Below are positions 1-12,409 of a stretch of 64,000 nt of DNA, in pieces. The translations under genes were made by a program, and so were the position numbers. How positions within the stretch are numbered: the first letter of the stretch is position 1; each line of letters opens with the position of its first letter. Origin of the DNA: Demequina maris (lineage in GTDB: Bacteria > Actinomycetota > Actinomycetes > Actinomycetales > Demequinaceae); the NCBI RefSeq assembly GCF_000971155.1, contig NZ_BBLX01000003.1, positions 1 through 64,000 on the forward strand, given 5' to 3'. The notes beneath the pieces were generated by a model, which did not search any database, was not told where the DNA came from, and saw only the letters and a program-made list of their open reading frames with translations.

Positions 1-14
1 TCTTCGACCCGCCC

Positions 15-20
15 TGTCAA
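15..20 (-). promoter_or_regulatory. -35 box TTGACA, promoter cut by left edge
   Basis: On the minus strand a perfect TTGACA faces left; its -10 would lie just beyond base 1. With the second leftward promoter at 205-234 this suggests a strongly expressed transcript starting outside the window. An rrn operon is one possibility, but nothing inside the window proves it. Confidence 0.5.
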
Positions 21-204
21 TTCCGTCGCATGAGCTTCGGAGTCGTGATCAGGGCTTCATCGTCGAGAGCCAGCCAGTGATCCTACCGTGTGGTGCGGGA
101 CGTGCGAGACGTCCGCCGCTTCCATCGGATCGTTGTCGCCGGGGCGTCTCCTGCAGGTCCTTGTTCAGTCCCTGCCTGGCGCGTTCCTTGCGGCGACGTG
201 GAAA
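21..204. other. non-coding stretch left of tyrS
   Basis: No credible gene is seen between base 1 and the tyrS terminator. Short open frames here lack coding character and ribosome sites. A further leftward -10 candidate, TAGGAT, lies at 80-85 on the minus strand, without a convincing -35. The stretch is best read as a tandem promoter/leader region for something to the left of the window. Confidence 0.45.
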
Positions 205-234
205 ACATTACGGGCACCGTGTGCCACCGGTCAA
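205..234 (-). promoter_or_regulatory. leftward promoter TTGACC-N18-TAATGT
   Basis: The minus strand reads TTGACC (229-234), an 18-nt spacer and TAATGT (205-210), a good housekeeping sigma promoter. It points away from tyrS into the left edge, where a second TTGACA occurs at 15-20. Tandem strong promoters are typical of rRNA or other highly expressed operons. Confidence 0.5.
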
Positions 235-279
235 ATCGCGTGCATCCCGGGCGTGTCGCAGCCGTCGTGCCTGCTGAGA

Positions 280-303
280 GGCCGGTTCAGCCGGAAACCG
301 GCC
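280..303 (-). terminator. tyrS terminator hairpin
   Basis: A perfect 8-bp stem, GGCCGGTT (280-287) with AACCGGCC (296-303), has an 8-nt loop and lies 8 nt past the tyrS stop. There is no T-run, which is usual for actinobacterial terminators. Confidence 0.6.
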
Positions 304-310
304 GCCCGGA

Positions 311-1576
311 TCAGGCGACCGGCCTCACGATTCCCACGGATTTCTTCCCGCGGCGCACCACGACCCAGCCGCCGGCGAGCGCGTGCTCCGCGCCGAGCAC
401 GAGGTCCGGGTCGTCGACGCGCTCGTTGTTGACGTAGGCGCCGCCCTCCTGCACGGAACGGCGGGCCGCCGACTTCGAGTCGACGATGCCTGCCGCCACG
501 AGGGCGTCCACGATCGTGGTGCCGGCGGGCACCTCCGCTCCCCCGAGCTCCTGCGCGCAGCCGGCGAGCGTGGACTCGTCGAGCGAGCCGAGCTCGCCGC
601 GGCCGAAGAGGGCCTGCGACGCGTCGACCGCGCCCTGGGCCGCTGCCTCGCCGTGCACGAGCGTGGTGACCTCCCACGCGAGCGTGCGCTGCGCCTCGCG
701 GCGGAAGGGCTCCTCGGCGACCTTGACCTCGAGCGCCTCGATCTCCTCGCGCGACAGGAAGGTGAACACCTTGATGTAGCTGATGACGTCCGCATCCGCC
801 TGGTTGAGCCAGAACTGGTAGAAGGCGTAGGGGCTCGTCATCGCCGCGTCGAGCCACACGGTGCCCGACTCGGTCTTGCCGAACTTGGTGCCGTCCGCCT
901 TCGTGATGAGCGGCGTCGACAGCGCGTGGACGCTGACGCCCTCGGCCTTGCGCGTGAGCTCGGTGCCCGACGTGAGGTTGCCCCACTGGTCGGAGCCGCC
1001 CGTCTGCAGCGTGCAGCCGTAGCGGCGGTAGAGCTCGAGGTAGTCCATGCCCTGCATGACCTGGTAGCTGAACTCGGTGTACGAGATGCCCTCGTCCGAG
1101 TTCAGGCGTCGCGCGACGGTGTCCTTGGCGATCATCGTGCCGAGGCGGAAGTACTTGCCCACGTCGCGCAGCAGCTCGATCGCGGACATGTCCTTGGTCC
1201 ACTCGTAGTTGTTGACCATGCGGGCGGCGTTGTCACCCTCGAAGGACATGAACGGCTCGATCTGGCCGCGGATGCGCTCGACCCACTGGTGGACGACCTC
1301 GACGGGGTTGAGCGTGCGCTCCCCCGCCATCTTGGGGTCGCCGATGAGCCCGGTCGCACCACCCACGAGCATGAGCGGCTTGTGACCGGCCAGCTGGAAG
1401 CGGCGGACCGTGAGGATCTGCACGAGGTTGCCGATGTGGAGGCTCGGCGCCGTCGGGTCGAAGCCGCAGTACAGGGTGATGGGTCCCTCGTCGAGAGCCG
1501 CGCGCAGCTCGTCGTCACCGGTGGTCTGCGAGATCAGCCCGCGCCAGGCGAGCTCGTCGAGGAGGTGCTCAGTCAT
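311..1576 (-). CDS. tyrS: tyrosyl-tRNA synthetase
   Basis: Charges tRNA-Tyr with tyrosine using ATP in the cytoplasm. The 421-residue product has the class I fold: FDPTAPSLHIGN (HIGH-type motif, near residues 40-50), a KFGKT sequence as the KMSKS loop, and a C-terminal S4-like RNA-binding domain ending near KSVGIVRP. Length fits bacterial TyrRS. I chose the ATG at 1576 (MTEHLLDEL); an in-frame ATG at 1588 is possible and no strong Shine-Dalgarno separates them. A CACAAT -10-like box lies 10 nt upstream of 1576. It is separated by 63 nt from the upstream kinase-like gene, and a GGACGATGCG motif sits in that gap. Confidence 0.96.
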   Translation of the reverse strand: MTEHLLDELAWRGLISQTTGDDELRAALDEGPITLYCGFDPTAPSLHIGNLVQILTVRRFQLAGHKPLMLVGGATGLIGDPKMAGERTLNPVEVVHQWVERIRGQIEPFMSFEGDNAARMVNNYEWTKDMSAIELLRDVGKYFRLGTMIAKDTVARRLNSDEGISYTEFSYQVMQGMDYLELYRRYGCTLQTGGSDQWGNLTSGTELTRKAEGVSVHALSTPLITKADGTKFGKTESGTVWLDAAMTSPYAFYQFWLNQADADVISYIKVFTFLSREEIEALEVKVAEEPFRREAQRTLAWEVTTLVHGEAAAQGAVDASQALFGRGELGSLDESTLAGCAQELGGAEVPAGTTIVDALVAAGIVDSKSAARRSVQEGGAYVNNERVDDPDLVLGAEHALAGGWVVVRRGKKSVGIVRPVA

Positions 1577-1639
1577 GATGGGTGACATTGTGCCAGGACG
1601 ATGCGGCCGTCGAGGCGGCCCCACGGCCCAGGCGTCCCT

Positions 1640-2251
1640 TCACCCCGGCAGCGGCACCGTGCCGTCGATGACCGCGTCGGCGGCCGCGCGGACGCCCTCG
1701 GCCTCGAGGTACGCGTCCTCGCGCGGGTGCCAACGCTCCCACTCGCTCCGCATCGCCTCGCCGTCGCGCGCGACGCCCCGCTCGAGCCGCGTCTCCCAGG
1801 GCGCCTCGCACCACAGCACGAGGGCGGCGTACGGCCGCGCCGCCCGCGATGCGACCCCGACGCCCTCGACTACCAGGAAGTCCCGGGCCGGCACCGGGAC
1901 CGTGTGCGTGCGCCGCGACAGGTGCCAGTCCCACATCCGGAACGCTCCGTCCTCTCCCCTCGCGAGCGGCGCGAGGACCTGGTCGACGAGCACGCGGTCG
2001 AGCGTCGCGAGACCGGTCCAGCCCTCGTACATGTCGTCGCCATGCAGGATCGGCACGTCGGGCAGAGGTGCGTGCGGGTCGAACGTGCCGGCGCCCGCGG
2101 AGGCGATGCCGCCGAGCGCTATCGCGACGCGGTTCGCGAGCGTCGTCTTGCCCGCGCCCGCCGGGCCGTCGATCAGCACCAGCCGCGTCGGCCCCAGCCG
2201 GGGCTCGCGGGACCGGAGCATGGCGACGAGCGCGGGGACGGACGGGTTCAC
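1640..2251 (-). CDS. uridine-kinase-like P-loop ATPase
   Basis: A 203-residue P-loop protein with Walker A GPAGAGKTT near residues 29-37 and a DD-containing substrate segment (HGDDMYEGW). A hydrophobic strand ending in VVEGVG resembles the Walker B region of uridine kinase/phosphoribulokinase-family enzymes. It probably phosphorylates a small molecule, but the substrate is not evident; actinobacteria carry several such kinases annotated only as uridine kinase or AAA protein. The GTG start at 2251 overlaps the stop of the ABM gene in GTGA, so the two are translationally coupled. Family assignment is reasonable, specific function unproven. Confidence 0.75.
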   Translation of the reverse strand: MNPSVPALVAMLRSREPRLGPTRLVLIDGPAGAGKTTLANRVAIALGGIASAGAGTFDPHAPLPDVPILHGDDMYEGWTGLATLDRVLVDQVLAPLARGEDGAFRMWDWHLSRRTHTVPVPARDFLVVEGVGVASRAARPYAALVLWCEAPWETRLERGVARDGEAMRSEWERWHPREDAYLEAEGVRAAADAVIDGTVPLPG

Positions 2252-2538
2252 GCGCCCAGGCTAGCGACGGGCCGCGTCACCACACGCGTCCCCATCCCGG
2301 TGAGATGCGGCCGCGCACGTGCGATCGCCGCGCGCACCGATGGCAGGTCGAGCGAGGCACGATGCGCCGCCTCCGTCTCCCAGACCTCGGTCACCCAGAT
2401 CGAGGTCGGGTCCTCCGCATCCTCGGCGACCAGGTAGACGAGGTTGCCTGGCATGTCGCGTGCGCCCTCCACGAGCGCGGCGACCACCTCGCCGCGACCC
2501 CCCGGCGTGGTCCGGAGCTGACCGATGAGCCCGTGCAT
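2248..2538 (-). CDS. ABM-domain (antibiotic biosynthesis monooxygenase-like) protein
   Basis: A 96-residue single-domain protein with the dimeric alpha/beta-barrel ABM pattern: an opening strand (MHGLIGQLRTTPG), a helix (REVVAALVEGARDMPG), then LVYLVAEDAEDPTSIWVTEVW and the ending helix. Known members include small quinone or haem-related oxygenases and many uncharacterised stress proteins. It is first in a minus-strand operon with the kinase-like gene. A purine-rich AAGGGG stretch lies about 6 nt before the ATG. The catalytic reaction cannot be deduced. Confidence 0.75.
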   Translation of the reverse strand: MHGLIGQLRTTPGGRGEVVAALVEGARDMPGNLVYLVAEDAEDPTSIWVTEVWETEAAHRASLDLPSVRAAIARARPHLTGMGTRVVTRPVASLGA

Positions 2539-2596
2539 CCGCTTCCCCTTCCGCTCCCCCTCACGGTACGACCGGGGTCCGACAACCTCCCAGGTC

Positions 2597-2602
2597 TACG
2601 GT
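2597..2602 (+). promoter_or_regulatory. -10 TACGGT, leaderless promoter of ybaK-like gene
   Basis: TACGGT ends exactly 6 nt before the ATG at 2609, so transcription should begin at or next to the start codon. Part of the recurring TANNNT-6-start pattern in this window. Confidence 0.5.
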
Positions 2603-2608
2603 GGAGGG

Positions 2609-3079
2609 ATGCACCCCACGAGCGCGAAGATCATGGACCTGCTCAGCGCGCACGGCCTGCACTCGCAGGTGCGCACGCTCACCGACTCGACGCGGACGGC
2701 GGCGGAGGCCGCGGCCGCGCTCGACTGCGAGGTCGGCGCGATCGCGTCGAGCCTCGTGTTCCTCGCCGACGGCGCGCCGATCCTGGTGCTCACCAGCGGA
2801 TCGCACCGCGTCGACACGGACCTGCTCGCGCGGCAGATCGGCGCGACGGTGATCTCGCGCGCGGACGCCGCGACGGTGCGCGGCGCCACGGGTCAGCCGA
2901 TCGGCGGCGTCGCCCCGGTGGGCCACGCGCGCACGCTGCCCACCTACATCGACGTCGAGCTCAAGAAGCACGGCGAGCTCTGGGCCGCGGCGGGCACGCC
3001 GCACTCCGTGTTCGAGATCGCGTACGAGGACCTGCTGAGCCTCACGGGCGCGACCGAGGTCTCCGTCGAGGAGCCCTGA
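2609..3079 (+). CDS. YbaK/EbsC-type aminoacyl-tRNA deacylase
   Basis: A 156-residue YbaK/ProX-fold protein, expected to hydrolyse mischarged aminoacyl-tRNA (for example Cys- or Ala-tRNA-Pro) in trans. Family features include the conserved Lys/Ser-like strand ASSLVFLADG, GSHRVD, and the glycine-rich GQPIGGVAPVGH. It then ends in a WAAAGTPHSVFEIAYEDLL segment typical of the actinobacterial group. The ATG at 2609 is preceded by GGTGGAGG and a -10 box 6 nt away; the longer upstream frame lacks family similarity. Its stop lies 4 nt from the convergent stop of the NlpC/P60 gene. Confidence 0.88.
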   Translation: MHPTSAKIMDLLSAHGLHSQVRTLTDSTRTAAEAAAALDCEVGAIASSLVFLADGAPILVLTSGSHRVDTDLLARQIGATVISRADAATVRGATGQPIGGVAPVGHARTLPTYIDVELKKHGELWAAAGTPHSVFEIAYEDLLSLTGATEVSVEEP

Positions 3080-3083
3080 GCCC

Positions 3084-4853
3084 CTAGGACTCGATCGGGA
3101 CCCGCGCGCTCGTGCTCACCCGCGTGAACGCGTCGAAGATCGTGGTCCCGACCTTCGCACGGTCGATGCCGGCGGCGAGCTGCCAGCCGTTGTTGGTGCC
3201 GGTCGACCAGCCCTTGGCGCCCGTGAACCACAGGACGTCGTCCGCGCCGCCGCCGTTGAAGTCGCCGAACTCGAACGAGCCCGAGTCCGGGGTCAGGGCC
3301 AGGTTCCGTGCGCGGTGGAAGGCGAAGAACACCTGCTCGCCGACGCTCTTGCCACGGCGCCCGAGCGCGATCTGCCAGCCGTTGTCGTCGCCGGTCGCGG
3401 TGCCCTCCTCGCCGGTGAACCACAGGACGTCGTCCGCGCCGTTGCCGTTGAAGTCGCCGACGGTGATCTGTGCGGTCGCGAGCGTGAGCGCGTTGTTCTT
3501 CACGCGGAAGAACTCCTCCATCGTCATCGCGCCGTCGAGCGACGCCGGCGCGCCCAGCGCGAGCTGCCAGCCCTGACCGGCGCCCTTCACCCCGGTGAGC
3601 CACAGCACATCGTCCGCGCCGTCCGCGTTGAAGTCGCCGAACAGGAGGTCCGCCGTCGACGGCGTGAGCTCGCTGTCCTTGACGGTGACGAAGTCCGCGA
3701 GCGACTTGGGCCCCTGCGAGGTGTCCTGAGCGCCGCGCGCGAGCTTCCAGCCACCGGCCCCGGCGAACCGCATGACGTCGTCCGCGCCGTCGCCGTCGAA
3801 GTCGCCGAACGCGAGTTCCGCCTTGGCGGGCGTCAGGGCGCTGTTCTTCACGCGCCGGAAGTTGCCGAGCTTGGGCTGGCCGTCCGCGTCCCACTGGCCA
3901 CCGCTGGCGAGCCGCCAGCCGTAGCCGGTGCCGGTCTTCGAGCCGGTGCGGCCGGTGAACCACAGGATGTCGTCGATGCCGTCGCCGTCGAAGTCGCCGA
4001 CGACCAGATGCTTGGTCGCGGGTGTCACCGCGCTGTTGAGCACCCGGCGGAACGGCCCGAAGGAGTCGTTGGCCTGGCCGCCGAGCGCGAGGCGCCAGCC
4101 GTAGCCGGTGCCGGTCTTCGCGCCGGTGCGGCCCGTGAACCACAGGATGTCGTCGACGCCGTCGCCGTCGAAGTCGCCGTAGAGGTGGTACGCGCGCTTG
4201 ACGGTGTCCTCGCCGAGGATGCCCTGGCCGCTGAGCGAGCCGTACTCGGGCTTGAGCCGGAAGTAGCCGAGGATCGTGGACTCGTTCACGGCGGAGTAGG
4301 CGGGCGCGCGGTTGAAGGTCGTGGCCTCGTACTTCATGCCCGTGCCGTCGACGACCGCGACGTGGTAGACGTCCCACCACTTGCCCGTCGACGGGTCGAG
4401 GTACTCGCGGGACCCGGTGGTCTTCGACCGCGTGCCGTAGAACACGACGTCGCCGGGCAGCGGCGCGGCCCCCGCCGGGAGCTTCTCGAAGCGGCCGATC
4501 TGGGAGGCCGTTCCGCCGGTGCCGAGGTCGACGCCGGCACGCGAGTACGCGTAGCGCACGAGCGCCGAGCAGTCCATGTAGCCGTCGGCCCAGTTGATCT
4601 TGGCGTCCGGGTCGACCGTCAGGGTCCTCGCCGTCGGCCCCGGCCCCGCGGTCGAGTGGCCGAAGCCCATCTTGGGGCCGTAGTTGACCTTCTGGTCGAC
4701 CACGTACTTCGCGGCGGCGACGATCGCGCTGCGGGAGCCGAGCACGAGGTCCGGCTGCGCCGCCGAGGCGGACGATGCGGTCGTCACCACGCCCACCGCG
4801 GCGAGCACGGCGAGCAGCGCCGCGGTCGCGCGCGAGCGCACGCGGGCCCTCAT
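3084..4853 (-). CDS. secreted NlpC/P60-like hydrolase with six VCBS/FG-GAP repeats
   Basis: A 589-residue exported protein. The Sec signal peptide covers about residues 1-32 (basic start, hydrophobic AALLAVLAAVGVV, ASSASAA cleavage region). An NlpC/P60-type papain-like domain follows, with Cys95 in YMDCSALVRYAYS and His164 in DVYHVAVV, expected to cut peptidoglycan stem peptides. The rest is six VCBS/FG-GAP repeats of the form GDFDGDGxDDILWFTG, beta-propeller-like calcium-binding units probably used for wall or substrate contact. The repeats make long stretches of similar DNA (for example near 3910-3990 and 4090-4170). I chose the ATG that starts the signal peptide; upstream in-frame ATGs add a non-signal extension. 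Ligand of the repeats unknown. Confidence 0.85.
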   Translation of the reverse strand: MRARVRSRATAALLAVLAAVGVVTTASSASAAQPDLVLGSRSAIVAAAKYVVDQKVNYGPKMGFGHSTAGPGPTARTLTVDPDAKINWADGYMDCSALVRYAYSRAGVDLGTGGTASQIGRFEKLPAGAAPLPGDVVFYGTRSKTTGSREYLDPSTGKWWDVYHVAVVDGTGMKYEATTFNRAPAYSAVNESTILGYFRLKPEYGSLSGQGILGEDTVKRAYHLYGDFDGDGVDDILWFTGRTGAKTGTGYGWRLALGGQANDSFGPFRRVLNSAVTPATKHLVVGDFDGDGIDDILWFTGRTGSKTGTGYGWRLASGGQWDADGQPKLGNFRRVKNSALTPAKAELAFGDFDGDGADDVMRFAGAGGWKLARGAQDTSQGPKSLADFVTVKDSELTPSTADLLFGDFNADGADDVLWLTGVKGAGQGWQLALGAPASLDGAMTMEEFFRVKNNALTLATAQITVGDFNGNGADDVLWFTGEEGTATGDDNGWQIALGRRGKSVGEQVFFAFHRARNLALTPDSGSFEFGDFNGGGADDVLWFTGAKGWSTGTNNGWQLAAGIDRAKVGTTIFDAFTRVSTSARVPIES

Positions 4854-4959
4854 CGGGCCCCGCAGGCGTCGGACGAACGGCTCATGGCCCCTACATCGGC
4901 CGGAAGGCCACGGGTGTTGAGGCCGCTCGCGCACATCACCGGGGTATCAGGGGTGACGC

Positions 4960-8161
<3,202 letters not shown>

Positions 8162-8165
<4 letters not shown>

Positions 8166-9103
8166 CGCGACACCAGCCAGGTCAGCAGGGCCTTCTGGGC
8201 GTGCAGGCGGTACTCGGCCTCGAGCCACACGATCGACTGCGGCCCGTCGATGACGTCCGCGGTGATCTCCTTGCCGCGGTACGCCGGCAGGCAGTGCAGC
8301 ACCTGGGCGCCGGCGTTGGCGAGCACGAGCGTGCGGGCGTTCACCTGGTAGCCGCCGAACACGCCCGCGCGCTCCTGGTACTGCTCCTCGTCGCCCATGG
8401 ACACCCAGGTGTCGGTGGCGATGATGTCCGCCCCCGCGACCGCATCGTCATGCTCGGTGGTGACGGTGATCGAGCCGCCCTGCTCCGCGGCGATGCGCTT
8501 CGCGTCGAGGACGATACGCTCGTCGGGCAGGTAGTCGGCGGGCGCCCCGACCCGCACGTGCATGCCGGCGAGCGCGCCGCCGAGCAGGTACGAGTGGGCC
8601 ATGTTGTTGGCGCCGTCGCCCACGTACGCGAGCGACAGGCCCGCGAGGGCGTCCACGCCGCCGCGCGCATCGGCCACCGCGGCGAGGTCGGCGAGGATCT
8701 GGCAGGGGTGGAACGCGTCGGTGAGCGCGTTGACCACGGGGACGCCCGAGTAGGCGGCCATCTCCTCGATGAGCTCCTGGCCGAAGGTGCGCCACACGAT
8801 CGCGCTGACCATCCGCTCGAGCACCCGCGCGGTGTCCGCGACCGGCTCGCCGCGGCCCAGCTGCGAGGTCGCGGAGTCGATGACCAGCGGGTAGCCGCCC
8901 AGCTCCGCGATGCCCGTCGAGAACGAGGCGCGGGTGCGGGTCGACGGCTTGTCGAAGATCACCGCGACGCCCTGCGGACCGGCGAACGGCTGGTGCAGGT
9001 GGCGGTCCTGGCGGAAGGCGAGCGCCAGCTCGAGGATCTCCCGCTGCTCGGCCGCGGTGATGTCGTCGTCGCGGAGGAAGTGGCGGACGGCGGTGTCGGT
9101 CAT
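8162..9103 (-). CDS. argF: ornithine carbamoyltransferase
   Basis: Makes citrulline from ornithine and carbamoyl phosphate. The 313-residue protein carries the carbamoyl-phosphate motif KPSTRTRASF, the DAFHPCQ segment and the ornithine-side HCLPAYRG motif. This distinguishes OTCase from ATCase. The ATG at 9103 overlaps the argD stop as ATGA, and its own stop overlaps the argR GTG. Confidence 0.97.
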
Positions 9104-10341
9104 GGGTTCTCCGTGATGAGGCGGGTGCCGTGCTCGGCCATCCACGCGATGAACAGGTCCGCCTCGGCCCGCGTCAGCGTGAGCGCGGGGACGAGCCGGA
9201 TGGTGTCCGGCGACGGCGGGTTGACGATGAATCCGGCCTCGACCGCGGCGCGCGCGACCGCGGCGCTCACGGGGGCGGCGAGGCCGATGCCGAGCATGAG
9301 CCCCTCGCCCCGGACCTCGACCACGCCGTCGAGCGCCTCGAGCGACGTGCGCAGGTGCTCGCCCACGGCCTTGGCGTTCGCGAGCAGGCCGAGCTCCTCG
9401 ATCGCGTCGAGGGTCGCGTTGGCCGCCGCGGCGGCGAGCGGGTTGCCGCCGAAGGTGGTGCCGTGCTCCCCCTTGGCCAGCATCGTGCCCGCGCGCTCGC
9501 CGAACGCGACGACCGCGCCGACCGGGAAGCCCCCGCCGAGGCCCTTCGCGAGGGTCATGACGTCGGGGTGCACGCCCGTGAGCTGGTGCGCGAACCACGC
9601 GCCCGTGCGGGCGACGCCGGTCTGGACCTCGTCCATGATGAGCAGCGCCTCGTGGCGCAGCGTGAGCTCGCGCGCGGCGGCGAGGAAGTCGTGCGAGACG
9701 GGGCGCACGCCGGCCTCGCCCTGGATGGGCTCGAGGATGATCGCGGCGAGGTCCTCGCCCACCGACGCGACGGCGGCCTCGAGCGCCCCCACCTCGGGGG
9801 CGACGAAGACCACGCGCTCCAGCAGCGGTGCGAACGGGGCGCGCAGCGCCTCCTTGTGGGTCATCGACAGCGCGCCCATCGACCGGCCGTGGAAGCCGCC
9901 CTCGAGCGCGATGATCGTGCCCTTGCCCGTCTTGCGGGCCATCTTGAAGGCGGCCTCGTTGGCCTCGGTGCCGGAGTTGCACAGGAACACGCGGGAGCCG
10001 TGCGGCGCCTGCGCGAGCTCGATGAGGCGCTCGGCGAGCCGGATCTGCGGCTCGGTGGCGAAGAAGTTGGACGCGTGGGCGAGGGTCTGCGCCTGGGCCG
10101 TGATCGCGGCGACCCACGCCGGGTGCGCGTGGCCCAGCGCGTTGACGGCGATGCCGCCGAGCAGGTCGAGGTAGCGGTTGCCGTCGGCGTCCCACACCCA
10201 CGACCCCTCGCCGCGGCTGAGGACGCGCATCGGCTCGCCGTACGTGCCCATGAGGGCGTGCTCGTAGCGCTGGATGTCGACCCGGCCGCGCTCGAGGCCG
10301 GCCTCGCCGTGGGTGGTCAGCGCCGCATCGTGCCCGTTCAT
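9100..10341 (-). CDS. argD: acetylornithine aminotransferase
   Basis: A PLP-dependent class III aminotransferase converting N-acetylglutamate semialdehyde to N-acetylornithine. The 413-residue protein has [15 protein letters not shown], the [13 protein letters not shown] phosphate/aspartate region and the Schiff-base lysine in [18 protein letters not shown] overlap with argB upstream and with argF downstream indicates tight translational coupling. Confidence 0.96.
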   Translation of the reverse strand: MNGHDAALTTHGEAGLERGRVDIQRYEHALMGTYGEPMRVLSRGEGSWVWDADGNRYLDLLGGIAVNALGHAHPAWVAAITAQAQTLAHASNFFATEPQIRLAERLIELAQAPHGSRVFLCNSGTEANEAAFKMARKTGKGTIIALEGGFHGRSMGALSMTHKEALRAPFAPLLERVVFVAPEVGALEAAVASVGEDLAAIILEPIQGEAGVRPVSHDFLAAARELTLRHEALLIMDEVQTGVARTGAWFAHQLTGVHPDVMTLAKGLGGGFPVGAVVAFGERAGTMLAKGEHGTTFGGNPLAAAAANATLDAIEELGLLANAKAVGEHLRTSLEALDGVVEVRGEGLMLGIGLAAPVSAAVARAAVEAGFIVNPPSPDTIRLVPALTLTRAEADLFIAWMAEHGTRLITENP

Positions 10342-11237
10342 ACCCAGACCTCCTTGTCCTGGAGCACCATCGTGCCGAAGCCGGCGGACGTGAAGACCTC
10401 GGCCAGGATCGAGTGCGCCTCACGCCCGTCGATGACGTGGGCCTGGGGGACGCCGCCGCGGACGGCGCGCAGGCATGCCTCCATCTTCGGACGCATGCCG
10501 GACTCGAGCGAGGGCAGCATCTCCTCGAGGTGGCTCGCGTTGATCTCGGAGATCAGCGAGTCCTTGTCGGGCCAGTCGCCGTAGAGCCCCTCGACGTCGG
10601 TGAGGACGATGAGCTTGCGGGCGCGCAGCGCCACGGCGACGGCCGCGGCGGCGGTGTCGGCGTTGACGTTGAGGACCGTGGTGGGGTCGTCGACGTCGGG
10701 GGCGACGGTGCTGACCACGGGGATGCGGCCGGCCTCGATGATGTCGACGATCGCGCCGGGGTTCACCTTGACGACGTCGCCGACGAGGCCCACGTCGACC
10801 GGCTCGCCGTCGACCACGGCGTGGCGGCGCTTGGCCTGGAGCATGCCCGCGTCCTCGCCCGACAGGCCGACCGCGTAGGGGCCGTGGTCGTTGATGAGGC
10901 CCACGAGCTCGCGCGACACCTGGCCCGTGAGGACCATGCGGACCACGTCCATGGCCTCGGGCGTGGTGACGCGCAGGCCGCCGCGGAACTCGGACTCGAT
11001 GCCGAGCTTCGAGAGCATGCCGGAGATCTGCGGGCCGCCGCCGTGCACCACCACCGGGTGCAGGCCGAGCAGCCGCAGATGGACGATGTCCTGCGCGAAG
11101 GAGCGCTTGAGGGTGTCGTCGATCATGGCGTTGCCGCCGTACTTGATGACGATCGTGGCGCCGCGGAACGTCTCGATCCACGGCATGGCGTCGATGAGGA
11201 CGCTCACCTTCTGCTGGGGCGTGAGGTCAAGGTTCAT
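10338..11237 (-). CDS. argB: acetylglutamate kinase
   Basis: Phosphorylates N-acetylglutamate; normally the arginine-feedback-inhibited step in cyclic pathways. The 299-residue amino-acid-kinase fold shows [20 protein letters not shown] and [10 protein letters not shown]. The N-terminal helix ([22 protein letters not shown]) matches the arginine-sensitive hexameric type. The ATG at 11237 overlaps the argJ stop as ATGA. Confidence 0.96.
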   Translation of the reverse strand: MNLDLTPQQKVSVLIDAMPWIETFRGATIVIKYGGNAMIDDTLKRSFAQDIVHLRLLGLHPVVVHGGGPQISGMLSKLGIESEFRGGLRVTTPEAMDVVRMVLTGQVSRELVGLINDHGPYAVGLSGEDAGMLQAKRRHAVVDGEPVDVGLVGDVVKVNPGAIVDIIEAGRIPVVSTVAPDVDDPTTVLNVNADTAAAAVAVALRARKLIVLTDVEGLYGDWPDKDSLISEINASHLEEMLPSLESGMRPKMEACLRAVRGGVPQAHVIDGREAHSILAEVFTSAGFGTMVLQDKEVWV

Positions 11238-12409
11238 GAGGAGTACGCGCTGTTCTCGTGGACGTAGTCGTGGGTGAGGTCGTTGGTCCAGACGGTCGCC
11301 TCGGCGTCGCCGGCGTGGAGGTCGACGGTGACGAGCACCTCGCGGCCGGTCAGGTCGACGCCCTCGCGGGGGTCGCCCACGCCGGACGCGCGGCACACCT
11401 GGACCCCGTTGACGGTGACGTCGAGCGCGGTCGCGTCGAAGGGCGCGACCTCCTCGGGGACCGTGCCGGCGGCGGAGATGATGCGGCCCCAGTTGGGGTC
11501 GTTGCCGAAGATCGCGGCCTTGAAGAGGTTCGAGCGCGTGATGGCGCGGGCCACGGCCTCGGCGGCGTCCTCGGTGGTGGCGTTGACGACGCTCACGGCG
11601 ATGTCGTGGCTGGCGCCCTCGGCGTCCGCGACGAGGCCGCGCGCGAGGCTCGCGCAGACGTCGGTGAGCGCCTGCGCGAAGGCGTCCGGCTCGGGGACGA
11701 TGCCCGAGGCGCCGCTCGCGAGCAGCAGGACGGTGTCGTTGGTGGACATGCAGCCGTCGGAGTCGACGCGGTTGAAGGTGGTGCGGACGGCCTCCTTGAG
11801 GGCGGCGTCCGCGGTCGCGGCGTCGATCGCGGCGTCGGTGGTGATGACGCACAGCATCGTGGCGAGCCCCGGCGCGAGCATGCCCGCGCCCTTGGCCATG
11901 CCGCCGACCGTCCAGCCGTCGACCTCGGCCACGGCCTCCTTGGGCACGGTGTCGGTGGTCATGATGGCGAGCGCGGCGTCGGCGCCGCCGTCGGCCGCGA
12001 GGGCCACCACCGCATCGTCCACCCCGGACAGCAGCCTTCCCATCGGGAGGCGGACGCCGATGAGGCCCGTCGAGCACACGGCGACGTCGCCCGGGCCGAT
12101 GTCGCGGCCGCCGGCCTGCAGGGACGATGCGACGTGCTCGGCCGTGCGGTGGGTGTCGAGGAAGCCGTCGGGCCCGGTGGCGGCGTTCGCGCCTCCCGAG
12201 TTGAGGACGACGGCGTCGACGCGGCCGTCGGCGAGGACCTGACGGGTCCAGGTGACGGGCGCCGCGACCACGCGGTTCGAGGTGAGCACCCCGGCCGCGA
12301 CCTTCGACGGGCCCTCGTTGACGACGAGCGCGACGTCCCGCGCGCCGGTGCTCTTGAGGCCGGCGACGACGCCGGAGGCGATGAATCCCTGGGCTGCGGT
12401 GACGCTCAC
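11234..12409 (-). CDS. argJ: glutamate N-acetyltransferase / ornithine acetyltransferase
   Basis: Transfers the acetyl group from acetylornithine to glutamate, closing the acetyl cycle, and may also use acetyl-CoA. The 391-residue precursor contains the self-cleavage motif [14 protein letters not shown]. Thr184 is the new N-terminal nucleophile after cleavage at Ala-Thr. The GTG start at 12409 overlaps the argC stop in GTGA. No argA or argE is seen in the window, consistent with the ArgJ cycle. Confidence 0.96.
   Translation of the reverse strand: MSVTAAQGFIASGVVAGLKSTGARDVALVVNEGPSKVAAGVLTSNRVVAAPVTWTRQVLADGRVDAVVLNSGGANAATGPDGFLDTHRTAEHVASSLQAGGRDIGPGDVAVCSTGLIGVRLPMGRLLSGVDDAVVALAADGGADAALAIMTTDTVPKEAVAEVDGWTVGGMAKGAGMLAPGLATMLCVITTDAAIDAATADAALKEAVRTTFNRVDSDGCMSTNDTVLLLASGASGIVPEPDAFAQALTDVCASLARGLVADAEGASHDIAVSVVNATTEDAAEAVARAITRSNLFKAAIFGNDPNWGRIISAAGTVPEEVAPFDATALDVTVNGVQVCRASGVGDPREGVDLTGREVLVTVDLHAGDAEATVWTNDLTHDYVHENSAYSS

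Noticed and set aside
3900-4180. Long direct DNA repeats
   Set aside because: They are codons for the VCBS/FG-GAP protein repeats within the NlpC/P60 gene, not a mobile or CRISPR repeat.
4854-4959. Possible c-di-AMP (ydaO-type) riboswitch before the NlpC/P60 gene
   Set aside because: Such riboswitches often precede wall-hydrolase genes in actinobacteria, but the conserved core segments are absent and the space is too short.
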